A stretch of 8,750 nt of DNA from Acidimicrobiales bacterium (GTDB taxonomy: Bacteria; Actinomycetota; Acidimicrobiia; Acidimicrobiales; Poriferisodaliceae): the NCBI GenBank assembly GCA_020631315.1, contig JAHDHM010000128.1, positions 1-8,750 of the forward strand, written 5' to 3'. Below, in pieces: positions 1 to 5,511 of the stretch; the stretch's first letter is position 1; every line of letters begins with the position of its first letter. Position numbers and translations under genes: made by a program. The notes beneath the pieces are model-generated. The model searched no databases. It saw only the letters and a program-made list of their open reading frames with translations, and was not told the origin of the DNA.

Positions 1-14
1 CGCCCCGAGGGGCG
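1..14 (-). terminator. Short GC hairpin downstream of the tRNA-Ala gene
   Basis: A perfect 14-base palindrome (five to six C/G pairs around a CGAG centre) lies 10 bases beyond the 3' end of the minus-strand tRNA. Its position fits an intrinsic terminator or 3' processing hairpin. Whether a T-run follows cannot be seen, because that side lies outside the window. Confidence 0.4.
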
Positions 15-24
15 CCTGTCTCGG

Positions 25-98
25 TGGAGCTGATGGGACTCGAACCCACGACCCCCTGCTTGCAAAGCAGGTGCTCTAGCCAGCTGAGCTACAGCCCC
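25..98 (-). tRNA. tRNA-Ala (anticodon TGC)
   Basis: This is a complete 74-base cloverleaf on the minus strand. The acceptor stem pairs GGGGCTG with CAGCTCC with one G-U pair. The D arm is GCTC/GAGC around a 9-base loop. The anticodon stem CCTGC/GCAGG encloses TTTGCAA, with anticodon TGC at plus positions 62-64. The T arm carries GGTTCGAGTCC. A discriminator A is followed by CCG, so CCA is not genome-encoded and must be added by tRNA nucleotidyltransferase. It reads GCA and, by wobble, other alanine codons. No tRNA-Ile, its frequent partner, is visible in the window. Confidence 0.97.
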
Positions 99-109
99 GA
101 GAGACGCCA

Positions 110-137
110 AGGGTAGCGACTCACGAAAGCCCCGCAA
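110..137 (-). promoter_or_regulatory. Candidate promoter of the tRNA-Ala gene
   Basis: On the minus strand a -35-like TTGCGG (plus 132-137) and a -10 TACCCT (plus 110-115) are separated by 16 bases. The -10 ends 11 bases before the mature tRNA, which would give a leader of about 4-5 bases, typical of stable RNA genes. The call rests on motif match and geometry only. Confidence 0.5.
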
Positions 138-491
138 GCAACTTCGCGAATCCGGCAACTGCGCCGACTTCGAACTCAGGTCGACGCCGAACAGTGCCGA
201 TGTTGACGTGACGTCCACAGCGGAGAGACCGCTGGGCGCCGACCCGGGAGCGACAGCACATGGTGCGTGCGGCACGACGAGTACGACGGCAGTGGTTCAA
301 GATGGCCACGCTCAGCGCCGAACGCGGCGAGGAGTTCGAGCCGGTCGATCTCACCCCCGTCGTCGAGGAACTCGCTCGATCCCAGCGTCACAGTCTGTCG
401 CTGTTGGTGAGCTGCCACGCCGCAGCTCGACCACTCCCCGCAGCCGCCTGACACTTTCTGCGCGACCCGTCGCATTTTCACGCGCAATCTC
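138..491. other. Gene-free stretch with a coding-like segment
   Basis: No convincing gene was recognised between the tRNA promoter and the mscL promoter. The best candidate is a plus-strand frame with an ATG at 260 ending at 451 (63 codons), preceded by GGGAG nine bases upstream. Its middle part (about 296-376) has strongly G/C third positions and reads FEPVDLTPVVEEL. That vaguely resembles segments of sensor kinases, but the frame starts with arginine-rich residues and ends soon after. It may be a gene remnant or chance. The minus-strand frames here look like noise. Confidence 0.3.
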
Positions 492-520
492 TCGACGGCC
501 GGGAGCGGCGTGACTACCTT
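492..520 (+). promoter_or_regulatory. Candidate promoter of mscL
   Basis: A -35-like TCGACG (492-497) and a -10 TACCTT (515-520) are separated by 17 bases, the usual spacing for the housekeeping sigma factor. Transcription would begin near 527 and give a leader of about 27 bases that contains the strong ribosome binding site of mscL. The -35 match is partial, so confidence rests on the -10 box and spacing. Confidence 0.5.
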
Positions 521-553
521 CACGTGCTGCCTGAACCCTGTAAGGAGGCACAC

Positions 554-976
554 GTGATCAAGGAATTTCGTGAGTTCATCGACAAGGGCAACGTCGTCGA
601 CGCTGCCGTCGGCCTGATCCTCGCCCTCGCATTCAAGCCCGTCGTCGACTCGTTGGTGAACGACGTCATCATGCAGATCGTCGCCGCGATCTTCGGCCAG
701 CCCGACTTCTCGGCGCTCGCCATCCACTGGGGCGATCCGCTCACCGGTGATGCAGCAGTCGACGACCTCGGTCGCCAGCTCTACGACGGCGGCCAGATCT
801 TCTACGGCAGCTTCATCAACACGGTGATCTCGTTCATCCTGATCTCCTTCATCGTGTTCCTCCTCGTGAAGGCCTACAACCAGGCCCAGCGCAAGAAGGA
901 AGAAGAGGCCGAGGAAGAGTCCGGTCCGTCGGAGATCGACCTCCTCACCGAGATCCGCGACAACCTCAGCAAGTGA
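554..976 (+). CDS. mscL: Large-conductance mechanosensitive channel MscL
   Basis: MscL is a homopentameric inner-membrane channel that opens under high membrane tension to release solutes during osmotic downshock. The 140-residue length is usual for the family. The N-terminal helix and start of TM1 carry the hallmark IKEFREF...GNVVD (residues 2-16), with TM1 at about 14-40. A short periplasmic loop spans about 45-82. TM2 (about 83-108) contains YGSFINTVISF and FLLVKAYN. A charged cytoplasmic tail ends in the family-typical LLTEIRDNL. The GTG start at 554 was chosen because AAGGAGG (542-548) lies five bases upstream and the protein then begins as MscL proteins do; the in-frame GTG at 524 lies upstream of that site. 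TM1 departs from the consensus, with A24, K28, P29 and Q41 where glycine, small/charged residues and proline are common. It appears monocistronic, with hairpins on its 3' side. Confidence 0.96.
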   Translation: MIKEFREFIDKGNVVDAAVGLILALAFKPVVDSLVNDVIMQIVAAIFGQPDFSALAIHWGDPLTGDAAVDDLGRQLYDGGQIFYGSFINTVISFILISFIVFLLVKAYNQAQRKKEEEAEEESGPSEIDLLTEIRDNLSK

Positions 977-992
977 TGACCTCGGTCATCGC
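973..992 (+). other. Hairpin overlapping the mscL stop codon
   Basis: GTGATGAC and GTCATCGC form an eight-pair stem (one G-U) around a CTCG tetraloop, and the TGA stop of mscL sits in the left arm. A competing pairing is possible between 990-995 and 1015-1020. It may stabilise the mRNA end. No T-run follows, so it is a poor intrinsic terminator by itself. Confidence 0.35.
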
Positions 993-1051
993 GATCTGAC
1001 GATCACGTCGATCCATCGCGTCGGCCGCTGCTGACGCATCGGTCACCTCGA

Positions 1052-1086
1052 ACGACGACCCAGACCCCAGCGGTCTGGGTCGTCGT
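1052..1086 (+). terminator. Strong 15-bp hairpin after mscL, without U-tract
   Basis: Two perfectly complementary 15-base arms (1052-1066 and 1072-1086) flank a five-base CCAGC loop, about 75 bases after the mscL stop. This is the most stable inverted repeat seen in the window and is placed as a transcription terminator between mscL and the next gene. No T-run follows, which is common for actinobacterial terminators but leaves the function uncertain. Its right arm reaches the zone where a -35 element for the next gene would lie. Confidence 0.55.
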
Positions 1087-1099
1087 CGCGTCCAGGCCC

Positions 1100-1105
1100 T
1101 AGGTT
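1100..1105 (+). promoter_or_regulatory. -10 box (TAGGTT) for a leaderless oxidoreductase mRNA
   Basis: TAGGTT fits the actinobacterial TANNNT -10 consensus and ends exactly seven bases before the ATG at 1113, so transcription would start at or next to the A of the start codon. No Shine-Dalgarno precedes the ATG, as expected for a leaderless message. No clear -35 is seen at the matching position, which falls inside the preceding hairpin. Confidence 0.5.
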
Positions 1106-1112
1106 GGCGCCC

Positions 1113-2000
1113 ATGGACATCGGCATCTTCGGCTTCAGCCCCACCATCGACAAGCTCCGCAACGAGCTCCAGACGGTCGCCGACCAGGGGTTCTCGTCGT
1201 TCTGGATGCCCCAGATCTTCGGCCTCGACGCACTCACTGCCATCGCAGCCGCCGCGGGCGACATCGACCTCGAGATCGGCACGTCGGTCATCCCCACGTA
1301 CCCACGTCACCCGATGATGCTGGCCCAGCAGGCGCTGACCGCACAGCAGGCCGTGAAGGGCAGCATCGCCCTCGGCATCGGACTGTCGCACCAGCCCGTG
1401 GTCGAGGGCATGTGGGGCATGCCTTTCGACAAGCCGGTGCGCCACATGCGTGAGTACCTGACGGCGCTCATGCCGCTGCTGCACGACAAGACCACGAGCT
1501 TCGCCGGCGAGGTGTTCACCAGCCGCGGCGCCATCGAGGTCGACGCGCCCGCTCCCCCGGTGCTCGTCGCCGCACTCGGCCCACAGATGCTGAAGGTCAC
1601 CGGCCGTCTCGCCGACGGCACGATCACCTGGATGGTCGGACCGAAGACGCTCGGCGAGCTGACCACACCGGTCATCAACGACGCAGCCGAGGAGGCCGGC
1701 AAGCCCGCACCGCGCATCGTCGCCGGCGTGCCCGTCTGCGTGACCAACGACGTTGAAGCCGCACGGGCGACCGCAGCGACGACCTATGCGATCTACGGCC
1801 AGCTCCCCTCCTACCGGGCCATGCTCGATCGGGAGGGCATCGACGGACCAGCTGACCTTGCGATCATCGGATCGGCCGCCGAGGTGACCGACCGGATCGC
1901 CGCCTTCGCCGACTCGGGTGTCACGACCTTCGCGGCATCGGAGTTCGGTTCGCCTGACGAGGTCGCGGCCACCCGGGCCACCCTCGTCGACATGCTCTGA
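1113..2000 (+). CDS. LLM-class F420-dependent oxidoreductase (MSMEG_4879-like)
   Basis: This is a soluble flavin/F420-type oxidoreductase with a TIM-barrel bacterial-luciferase fold. Such enzymes usually pass hydride between reduced coenzyme F420 and an organic substrate; the substrate here is unknown. The 295 residues open with the first strand MDIGIFGF. They contain the subfamily hallmarks TYPRHPMMLAQQALT (62-76), ALGIGLSHQPVVEGMWG (86-102), RHMREYL (110-116), PPVLVAALGPQML (148-160) and LADGTITWMVGP (166-177). These match what I recall of the actinobacterial F420 LLM family typified by MSMEG_4879. The ATG at 1113 was preferred over the in-frame TTG at 1104 because the TTG overlaps the -10 box and the ATG fits leaderless initiation. 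It stands alone between mscL and a transporter and no pathway partner is adjacent. Confidence 0.88.
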   Translation: MDIGIFGFSPTIDKLRNELQTVADQGFSSFWMPQIFGLDALTAIAAAAGDIDLEIGTSVIPTYPRHPMMLAQQALTAQQAVKGSIALGIGLSHQPVVEGMWGMPFDKPVRHMREYLTALMPLLHDKTTSFAGEVFTSRGAIEVDAPAPPVLVAALGPQMLKVTGRLADGTITWMVGPKTLGELTTPVINDAAEEAGKPAPRIVAGVPVCVTNDVEAARATAATTYAIYGQLPSYRAMLDREGIDGPADLAIIGSAAEVTDRIAAFADSGVTTFAASEFGSPDEVAATRATLVDML

Positions 2001-2061
2001 GCAGACCGCCGGACACGGCACCGTCGGTCAGATCGCCGACCAGAACCCGTCCGAAATCGGC

Positions 2062-2091
2062 ACGACTGGCGCGAAGGCGCTGCCGTACCGT
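2062..2091 (+). promoter_or_regulatory. Candidate promoter of the EamA transporter gene
   Basis: A good -10 TACCGT (2086-2091) has a weak -35 with a GAC core (2062-2067) 18 bases upstream. The -10 ends seven bases before a GTG at 2099, the same geometry as the preceding gene, so the mRNA probably begins at that GTG, 20 bases before the transporter ATG. The 2001-2061 stretch holds only weak short inverted repeats, for example 2023-2027 with 2036-2040. Confidence 0.4.
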
Positions 2092-2098
2092 GCGCGGC

Positions 2099-2122
2099 GT
2101 GATCCGGCTGCTCGCACCATGA
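2099..2122 (+). CDS. Possible leaderless seven-codon upstream ORF
   Basis: GTG at 2099 opens a seven-codon frame, MIRLLAP, whose TGA overlaps the ATG of the transporter gene (ATGA at 2119-2122). The start sits seven bases behind a TACCGT -10 box, as leaderless starts do. The transporter ATG has no Shine-Dalgarno of its own, so translation could be handed on from this mini-ORF by termination-reinitiation. This is read from sequence geometry alone. A seven-codon frame can occur by chance, and the peptide itself may have no role. Confidence 0.28.
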   Translation: MIRLLAP

Positions 2123-3036
2123 CCTCCACGGAGCGTTCCACGAACCGACTGCTCTCGACCTCCGAAGGCGAGACGGACGAGTCCTTCAGCACCCTCGACT
2201 GGGCGCTCGTCACCTTCATCTCCGCCACCTGGGGCGCGTCGTTCCTGCTGATGGCGATCGGCCTCGACGACTTCGAGCCCGGCGCGGTGACGTTGGCTCG
2301 CGTCGGCTTCGGCGCGATCACCCTCAACCTGATGCCCGCGGCGCGCCGCCGCTTCGCGCCCGACGAACAGCGCAGGATCCTGTTCCTCGGCGTGCTGTGG
2401 GTGGCTTTGCCGCTGACCTTCTTCCCCATCGCACAGCAGTGGATCGACTCGGCGGTCGCGGGCATGCTCAACGCCGCGACCCCCGCCGTCACCGCTGTGG
2501 TGGCCTCGATCATGCTGCGCCGACCACCCGGCAGCAGGCAGCGGCTGGGCATCCTGGTGGGCTTCGTCGGCGTGGTCTGCATCAGCGCGCCGACGATCGG
2601 TGACGGTGACACCGCATGGCTGGGTGTGTTGCTCGTGATCGGCGCGACGCTCTGTTACGGCGTGTCGATCAACGTGGTGGCACCACTGCAGCAGCGTCAC
2701 GGCAGCCTTCCCGTGCTGGCGCGGGTCCAGATGGTCGCGGCGATCGCGGTCGCACCGTGGGGTCTCTACGGCGTCAACGAGTCGTCGTTCTCGTGGGGTG
2801 CACTCGCTGCGGTGATGACGCTCGGGATCCTCGGCACCGGCTTCGCCTACGTCGCGTTCGGACGACTGATCGGCCACGTCGGCGGCACCCGGGCGTCGAT
2901 CGTCACCTACCTGATCCCACTGGTCGCCGTCGTGTTGGGTGTCGTGGTCCGGGACGAGTCGATCTCGTGGTTGGCCGGTCTCGGCTGCGCACTCGTGTTG
3001 TTCGGGGCGTGGCTCAGCAGCCGCGCCGGTCGCTGA
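2119..3036 (+). CDS. DMT-superfamily (EamA) membrane transporter
   Basis: This is a predicted inner-membrane exporter or permease of the drug/metabolite transporter superfamily; substrate unknown. The 305 residues give about ten hydrophobic helices after a polar N-terminus of roughly 25 residues. The two five-helix EamA repeats split near the basic loop RRPPGSRQR (134-142). Typical features are ATWGASFLLMAIGL (36-49) in helix 1, the end of repeat 1 with LNAATPAVTAVVASIMLRR (117-135), then LGILVGFVGV. Repeat 2 ends GTRASIVTYLIPLVAVVLGV (256-275), the conserved late EamA segment, and finishes GAWLSSRAGR. The ATG at 2119 was chosen because upstream codons look noncoding and this Met precedes the first helix. 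It lacks a Shine-Dalgarno and may depend on the upstream mini-ORF. It lies 118 bases after the oxidoreductase stop with its own promoter, so the two need not be co-transcribed. Confidence 0.9.
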   Translation: MTSTERSTNRLLSTSEGETDESFSTLDWALVTFISATWGASFLLMAIGLDDFEPGAVTLARVGFGAITLNLMPAARRRFAPDEQRRILFLGVLWVALPLTFFPIAQQWIDSAVAGMLNAATPAVTAVVASIMLRRPPGSRQRLGILVGFVGVVCISAPTIGDGDTAWLGVLLVIGATLCYGVSINVVAPLQQRHGSLPVLARVQMVAAIAVAPWGLYGVNESSFSWGALAAVMTLGILGTGFAYVAFGRLIGHVGGTRASIVTYLIPLVAVVLGVVVRDESISWLAGLGCALVLFGAWLSSRAGR

Positions 3037-3053
3037 TCCGAACGGGACGACCT

Positions 3054-3101
3054 CATCGATCGACCGCATCATCGATCAGCAGCCTCATCGATCGACCGGG
3101 A
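3054..3101. repeat. Three 16-bp tandem repeats with ATCGAT cores
   Basis: Three consecutive 16-base units start at 3054, 3070 and 3086, each beginning CATCGATC. Units one and three share CATCGATCGACCG; unit two diverges after the core. Seen another way, a 16-base direct repeat (3051-3066 and 3083-3098) is spaced 32 bases apart, close to three helical turns. The array sits between the transporter stop and the J-domain gene, with ATCGAT palindromes every 16 bases. It could be a protein-binding array for the downstream gene or a small chance duplication. No known operator was recognised. Confidence 0.55.
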
Positions 3102-3136
3102 CGTGCCGATGGGCACGTGTGCATCACGGATGATGC
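3101..3136 (+). other. Two adjacent small hairpins upstream of the J-domain gene
   Basis: ACGTGCC/GGCACGT (3101-3107 and 3112-3118, loop GATG) and GCATCA/TGATGC (3121-3126 and 3131-3136, loop CGGA) form two perfect stem-loops in a row, ending 21 bases before the ATG at 3158. They could end the transporter transcript or shape the leader of the next gene. Neither has a T-run. Confidence 0.35.
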
Positions 3137-3157
3137 GCACCGACATCGGATCGATTC

Positions 3158-3520
3158 ATGGACGAACTCGATCGAGCGCACGAACTGCTCGGCACGCGCC
3201 GCGACGCGACACGCCACCAGCTCCAGCGCGCCTTTCGGGCCGCAGCCAAACGACATCATCCCGACCACGGTGGTGATCCGCTCGAGTTCGTCCGAATCCG
3301 CACTGCTCTCGCGCTGACGCTGGCGCATGCACCGGCAGTCGGTGACGAGACCCGTCACGAGGCCGGACACACCGCCGGGCGGTCACGAGCTGCGTCGCAC
3401 TACGCCGCCGCTGCCACGGCGACGCAGGCCCACGTGCGGTCCACTGGGGCGCCTCGTCGGCATAGCGCACCTGCATCGTCGTTCGCGACGGTGCTCGCCC
3501 GTCACCTCGCATCGAGCTGA
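3158..3520 (+). CDS. Small J-domain (DnaJ-like) protein
   Basis: A 120-residue protein with an N-terminal J domain, the module that stimulates the ATPase of Hsp70/DnaK. Residues 7-40 read as helix I (AHELLG), helix II (LQRAFRAAAKRH) and the diagnostic HPD tripeptide at 34-36, followed by HGGDP as in HPDKGGD-type J domains. Helix III (EFVRIRTALALTLA) follows. Past about residue 60 the sequence is low-complexity, rich in Ala, Arg, His and Ser, with no zinc finger, Gly/Phe region or client-binding domain. It is therefore a minimal or specialised J protein, not DnaJ itself. No Shine-Dalgarno or TANNNT box is obvious. The gene is convergent with the HDOD gene, 37 bases away. Codon bias weakens towards the end, but no competing frame is better. 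Confidence 0.72.
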   Translation: MDELDRAHELLGTRRDATRHQLQRAFRAAAKRHHPDHGGDPLEFVRIRTALALTLAHAPAVGDETRHEAGHTAGRSRAASHYAAAATATQAHVRSTGAPRRHSAPASSFATVLARHLASS

Positions 3521-3522
3521 GG

Positions 3523-3549
3523 CGGTCCACGCCGACGGTGCTCGGACCG
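3523..3549. terminator. Inverted repeat between convergent genes
   Basis: CGGTCC (3523-3528) and GGACCG (3544-3549) are perfect six-base arms around a 15-base loop in the 37-base gap between the converging J-domain and HDOD genes. It may act as a weak two-way terminator. The long loop and missing T-run keep confidence low. Confidence 0.25.
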
Positions 3550-3557
3550 GTGGCGGA

Positions 3558-4397
3558 CTACATCAACGTCGACAGCAGAACCGCAGCCTGCTCCTCGCCG
3601 GCGGCGACGAGCTGCTCGACGGCATCGGCCGGCAAGTGCAGGGTCTCGGTCGCGGCGACGATCATCGCTTCGCGATCCTCGCGGTCTTCGGTGTCGCGCA
3701 GCAGTGCCACGAGCTGCACGATCGCCGGACGTTCGACCTCACGGTGGGAATCGTGGTGAGCGGCGATCGCGGCGCTCAGCGATGCGGGGAACTCCCACTT
3801 CGCACACATCTGTGCGGCGAGCGCTGCGTGGTCGGAACCGAAACTGTCGAACTCGAGCGTCGGCAGATCGGCCTTGCCGTCACGCCAGGACTCGATCAGT
3901 TGGCCGTAGTCCTGGCGTTCCGCGGCGAGGAACGGGATCGCCATGTCCTGGAGCAGCGCCGCGGTGAACACCTGGGACCGTTGCGACGGCAGCACCTTGG
4001 CGGCCATCACGCCGGCGATGGCCGCTCGACGAGCGGCGGCGGTCCAGAACTGTCGGGGGTCGTGTCCGTTGCCGGTGCTCGCGGGAAGCACACTGCGGAC
4101 GCCGGCTGAGATGAGCATCCCCTCGATCTCCGACACGCTGAGGAGACCGACGGCCTGGTGCACGCTGTCGACCGAACGGCGGCTGCCGAACGCTGCGCTG
4201 TTCACACGGCGCAGGATCGATGCGGACACGCCGGGGTCGGCGACGATGATCTCGGCGACCTCACGCAGATCGACGTCGGGATCGCTCAGACGCTCCAGCG
4301 CGCTCGACGGCACATGAGGAAAGGACGGCAGTTCGAGCCCGTCGAAGACCTCGTCGAACGACGCGGCCGCTTCCTTACGGCGACGCAGCAGGCCCAT
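3558..4397 (-). CDS. Stand-alone HDOD-domain signalling protein
   Basis: This is a 279-residue cytoplasmic protein made almost entirely of an HDOD domain, a relative of HD hydrolases that lacks the metal-binding HD pair and is found in bacterial signal transduction. Residues 22-32 (ELPSFPHVPSS) lead into helical segments with IIVADPGVSASILRRVNSAAFG (50-71), the signature region with its ADPxLxxxIL..NSA pattern. Later motifs are VDSVHQAVGLLSV (76-88), LLQDMAIPFLA (148-158), SDHAALAAQMCAKWEFP (188-204) and AIAAHHD (210-216). No catalytic output domain is attached. The start is firm: GGAGGG (plus 4405-4410) lies seven bases upstream, inside the last codons of the channel gene, and TGATG joins the stop of that gene to this ATG, implying translational coupling. 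It is the last gene of the minus-strand run. The role is inferred as a c-di-GMP or stress-signalling adaptor; the partner is unknown. Confidence 0.88.
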   Translation of the reverse strand: MGLLRRRKEAAASFDEVFDGLELPSFPHVPSSALERLSDPDVDLREVAEIIVADPGVSASILRRVNSAAFGSRRSVDSVHQAVGLLSVSEIEGMLISAGVRSVLPASTGNGHDPRQFWTAAARRAAIAGVMAAKVLPSQRSQVFTAALLQDMAIPFLAAERQDYGQLIESWRDGKADLPTLEFDSFGSDHAALAAQMCAKWEFPASLSAAIAAHHDSHREVERPAIVQLVALLRDTEDREDREAMIVAATETLHLPADAVEQLVAAGEEQAAVLLSTLM

Positions 4398-5401
4398 CAG
4401 TCAGCCCTCCGACTCATCTTGTTGGCGAAGATGCCGAGCAGACCGCCGACCAGGAAGTACCCGATCACCACCTGTGTCGAGGCGACCACCTGCGCCGATG
4501 CCGACGCGGGCAACACGTCGCCGTAGCCGAGCGTCGTCATGGTGACGAGCGAGTAGTACAGCGGCGACAGCGCGGTCTCGTAGTCGCCGTAGTCGACCTC
4601 GACGAAGCGGTAGACACCGGAGAACAACAGCACGATGACGAGCGTCAACGTGGCCCAACGGCCGAACGAACGGCCGCAGTCCGAGGTGAACCACCACAGC
4701 TGGTAGATCAGCTCGTGACGGCGCCCCTGAGCCCTGAACTCGTACAGGTAGTTCTGGTCCATCATCACCCGGCGGGTGAGGTAGGCGCCGGTGAAGTCGA
4801 CGTCGATCAGGGTGACGCCGATCCAGTCCGCCGATGCCGAGTGATGCATCAGCTTCAAGTGCGCCGCGGACAGATCCGCCTCGCGGAACGAGGCATGACG
4901 TACGTCGGCATCCGACAGGTCGGCACCCCGCAGATCGGCCCGCAGGAACGTCGCCTCGACCAGGCTGGCGCCTCGCAGACGGGCGTCTCGCAGTGTCGCT
5001 CCGCGCAGATCTGCGTGGTCGAGGTTCGCGCCCGTCCACGAGGCGGACGTCAGGTCGGCCTGGGAGAGGTCGGCGTGCTCAGCGTTCGCCGCGCCGAACG
5101 TGGCGGATGCGGCCGACACGCCGGACAGATCGGCCTCGCGGAGATCCGCGCCGAGCAGAGATGCCCGCTCGAGACGTGCGCCGTGCAGGATCGTGCCGCG
5201 AAGGTCGGCGTTGTTCAGTCGCGCCCCGGACAGGTCAGCATCGGTGAGGTCGAGACCGCGCAGGTCTGCACCGATCAGCACGGCACCACTGAGATCGGCA
5301 CCCACGAACCGAGCCGCGCCGAGACCGTCAGGGCGCTCGTCCAACGGCAACGCGGCCAGCTCGAGCAGCGCGGACGTCGCGTCGCGCATCTCCGTCGCCA
5401 T
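4397..5401 (-). CDS. Pentapeptide-repeat protein fused to a two-TM K+ channel pore
   Basis: A 334-residue predicted inner-membrane channel. Residues about 30-205 are pentapeptide repeats of the A(D/N)LxX type (ADLSG, ADLRG, ADLRE, ANLDH and others), which fold as a right-handed beta-helix, probably cytoplasmic. After a basic, aromatic linker (about 206-245) comes TM1 (246-266). A pore helix and the K+ selectivity filter TLGYGD (290-295) follow, then TM2 (303-327) and a short basic tail. This is the Ion_trans_2 (KcsA-like) layout. No RCK/TrkA-N domain is present. The start at ATG 5401 is preferred because GGGAG (plus 5409-5413) lies seven bases upstream; an in-frame GTG at 5440 would add 13 residues but has weaker support. 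It overlaps the HDOD gene by one base. No TANNNT promoter is seen upstream, so it may be read through from the HDOD-GGDEF gene. K+ selectivity is inferred from the filter. Confidence 0.9.
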   Translation of the reverse strand: MATEMRDATSALLELAALPLDERPDGLGAARFVGADLSGAVLIGADLRGLDLTDADLSGARLNNADLRGTILHGARLERASLLGADLREADLSGVSAASATFGAANAEHADLSQADLTSASWTGANLDHADLRGATLRDARLRGASLVEATFLRADLRGADLSDADVRHASFREADLSAAHLKLMHHSASADWIGVTLIDVDFTGAYLTRRVMMDQNYLYEFRAQGRRHELIYQLWWFTSDCGRSFGRWATLTLVIVLLFSGVYRFVEVDYGDYETALSPLYYSLVTMTTLGYGDVLPASASAQVVASTQVVIGYFLVGGLLGIFANKMSRRAD

Positions 5402-5426
5402 GCCAGGACTCCCGTCGTGTGGGGGC

Positions 5427-5453
5427 GTGACGGTTGCCACGCGTTCCCGTCAC
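5427..5453 (-). promoter_or_regulatory. Leader hairpin upstream of the channel gene
   Basis: Perfect seven-base arms (GTGACGG at plus 5427-5433, CCGTCAC at 5447-5453) enclose a 13-base loop. The hairpin lies in the 5' leader of the pentapeptide-channel gene, and the alternative GTG start (5440) would sit in its loop, which argues against that start. It could affect translation or transcript stability. Function is unproven. Confidence 0.3.
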
Positions 5454-5485
5454 CATCGGCGTCCGGCAGGTCGGATGTGAGGGCA

Positions 5486-5502
5486 CGCGGGACAATCCCA
5501 CG
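5486..5502 (-). terminator. Hairpin just after the HDOD-GGDEF stop
   Basis: On the minus strand CGTGGGA pairs with TCCCGCG (one T-G pair) around a TTG loop, starting nine bases beyond the HDOD-GGDEF stop codon. The position fits a terminator or an mRNA 3'-end/processing hairpin. No T-run follows, so read-through into the channel gene is plausible. Confidence 0.4.
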
Positions 5503-5511
5503 CCGCCGATC

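Noticed and set aside
524..553. In-frame GTG at 524 as start of MscL
   Set aside because: It lies upstream of the AAGGAGG site and adds ten residues that MscL proteins do not have. GTG 554 has ideal SD spacing.
1104..1112. TTG at 1104 as start of the oxidoreductase
   Set aside because: It overlaps the TAGGTT -10 box and adds only three residues before the family-typical N-terminus at ATG 1113.
966..2021. 351-codon open frame on the minus strand opposite the oxidoreductase
   Set aside because: The product is rich in Arg, Gly, His and Asp with no recognisable domain. It is an antisense shadow of a high-GC gene whose plus-strand product matches a known family.
1921..3072. 383-codon minus-strand frame opposite the EamA gene
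   Set aside because: It has low-complexity His/Arg/Asp-rich composition and no start context, while the plus strand encodes a clear ten-helix transporter.
4860..5330. Recurring CAGATCGGC-like DNA motif at about 15-base intervals, looking like a tandem repeat
   Set aside because: The spacing equals five codons and the motif encodes the A-D-L of pentapeptide repeats, so it is protein-level repetition and not a DNA repeat or CRISPR.
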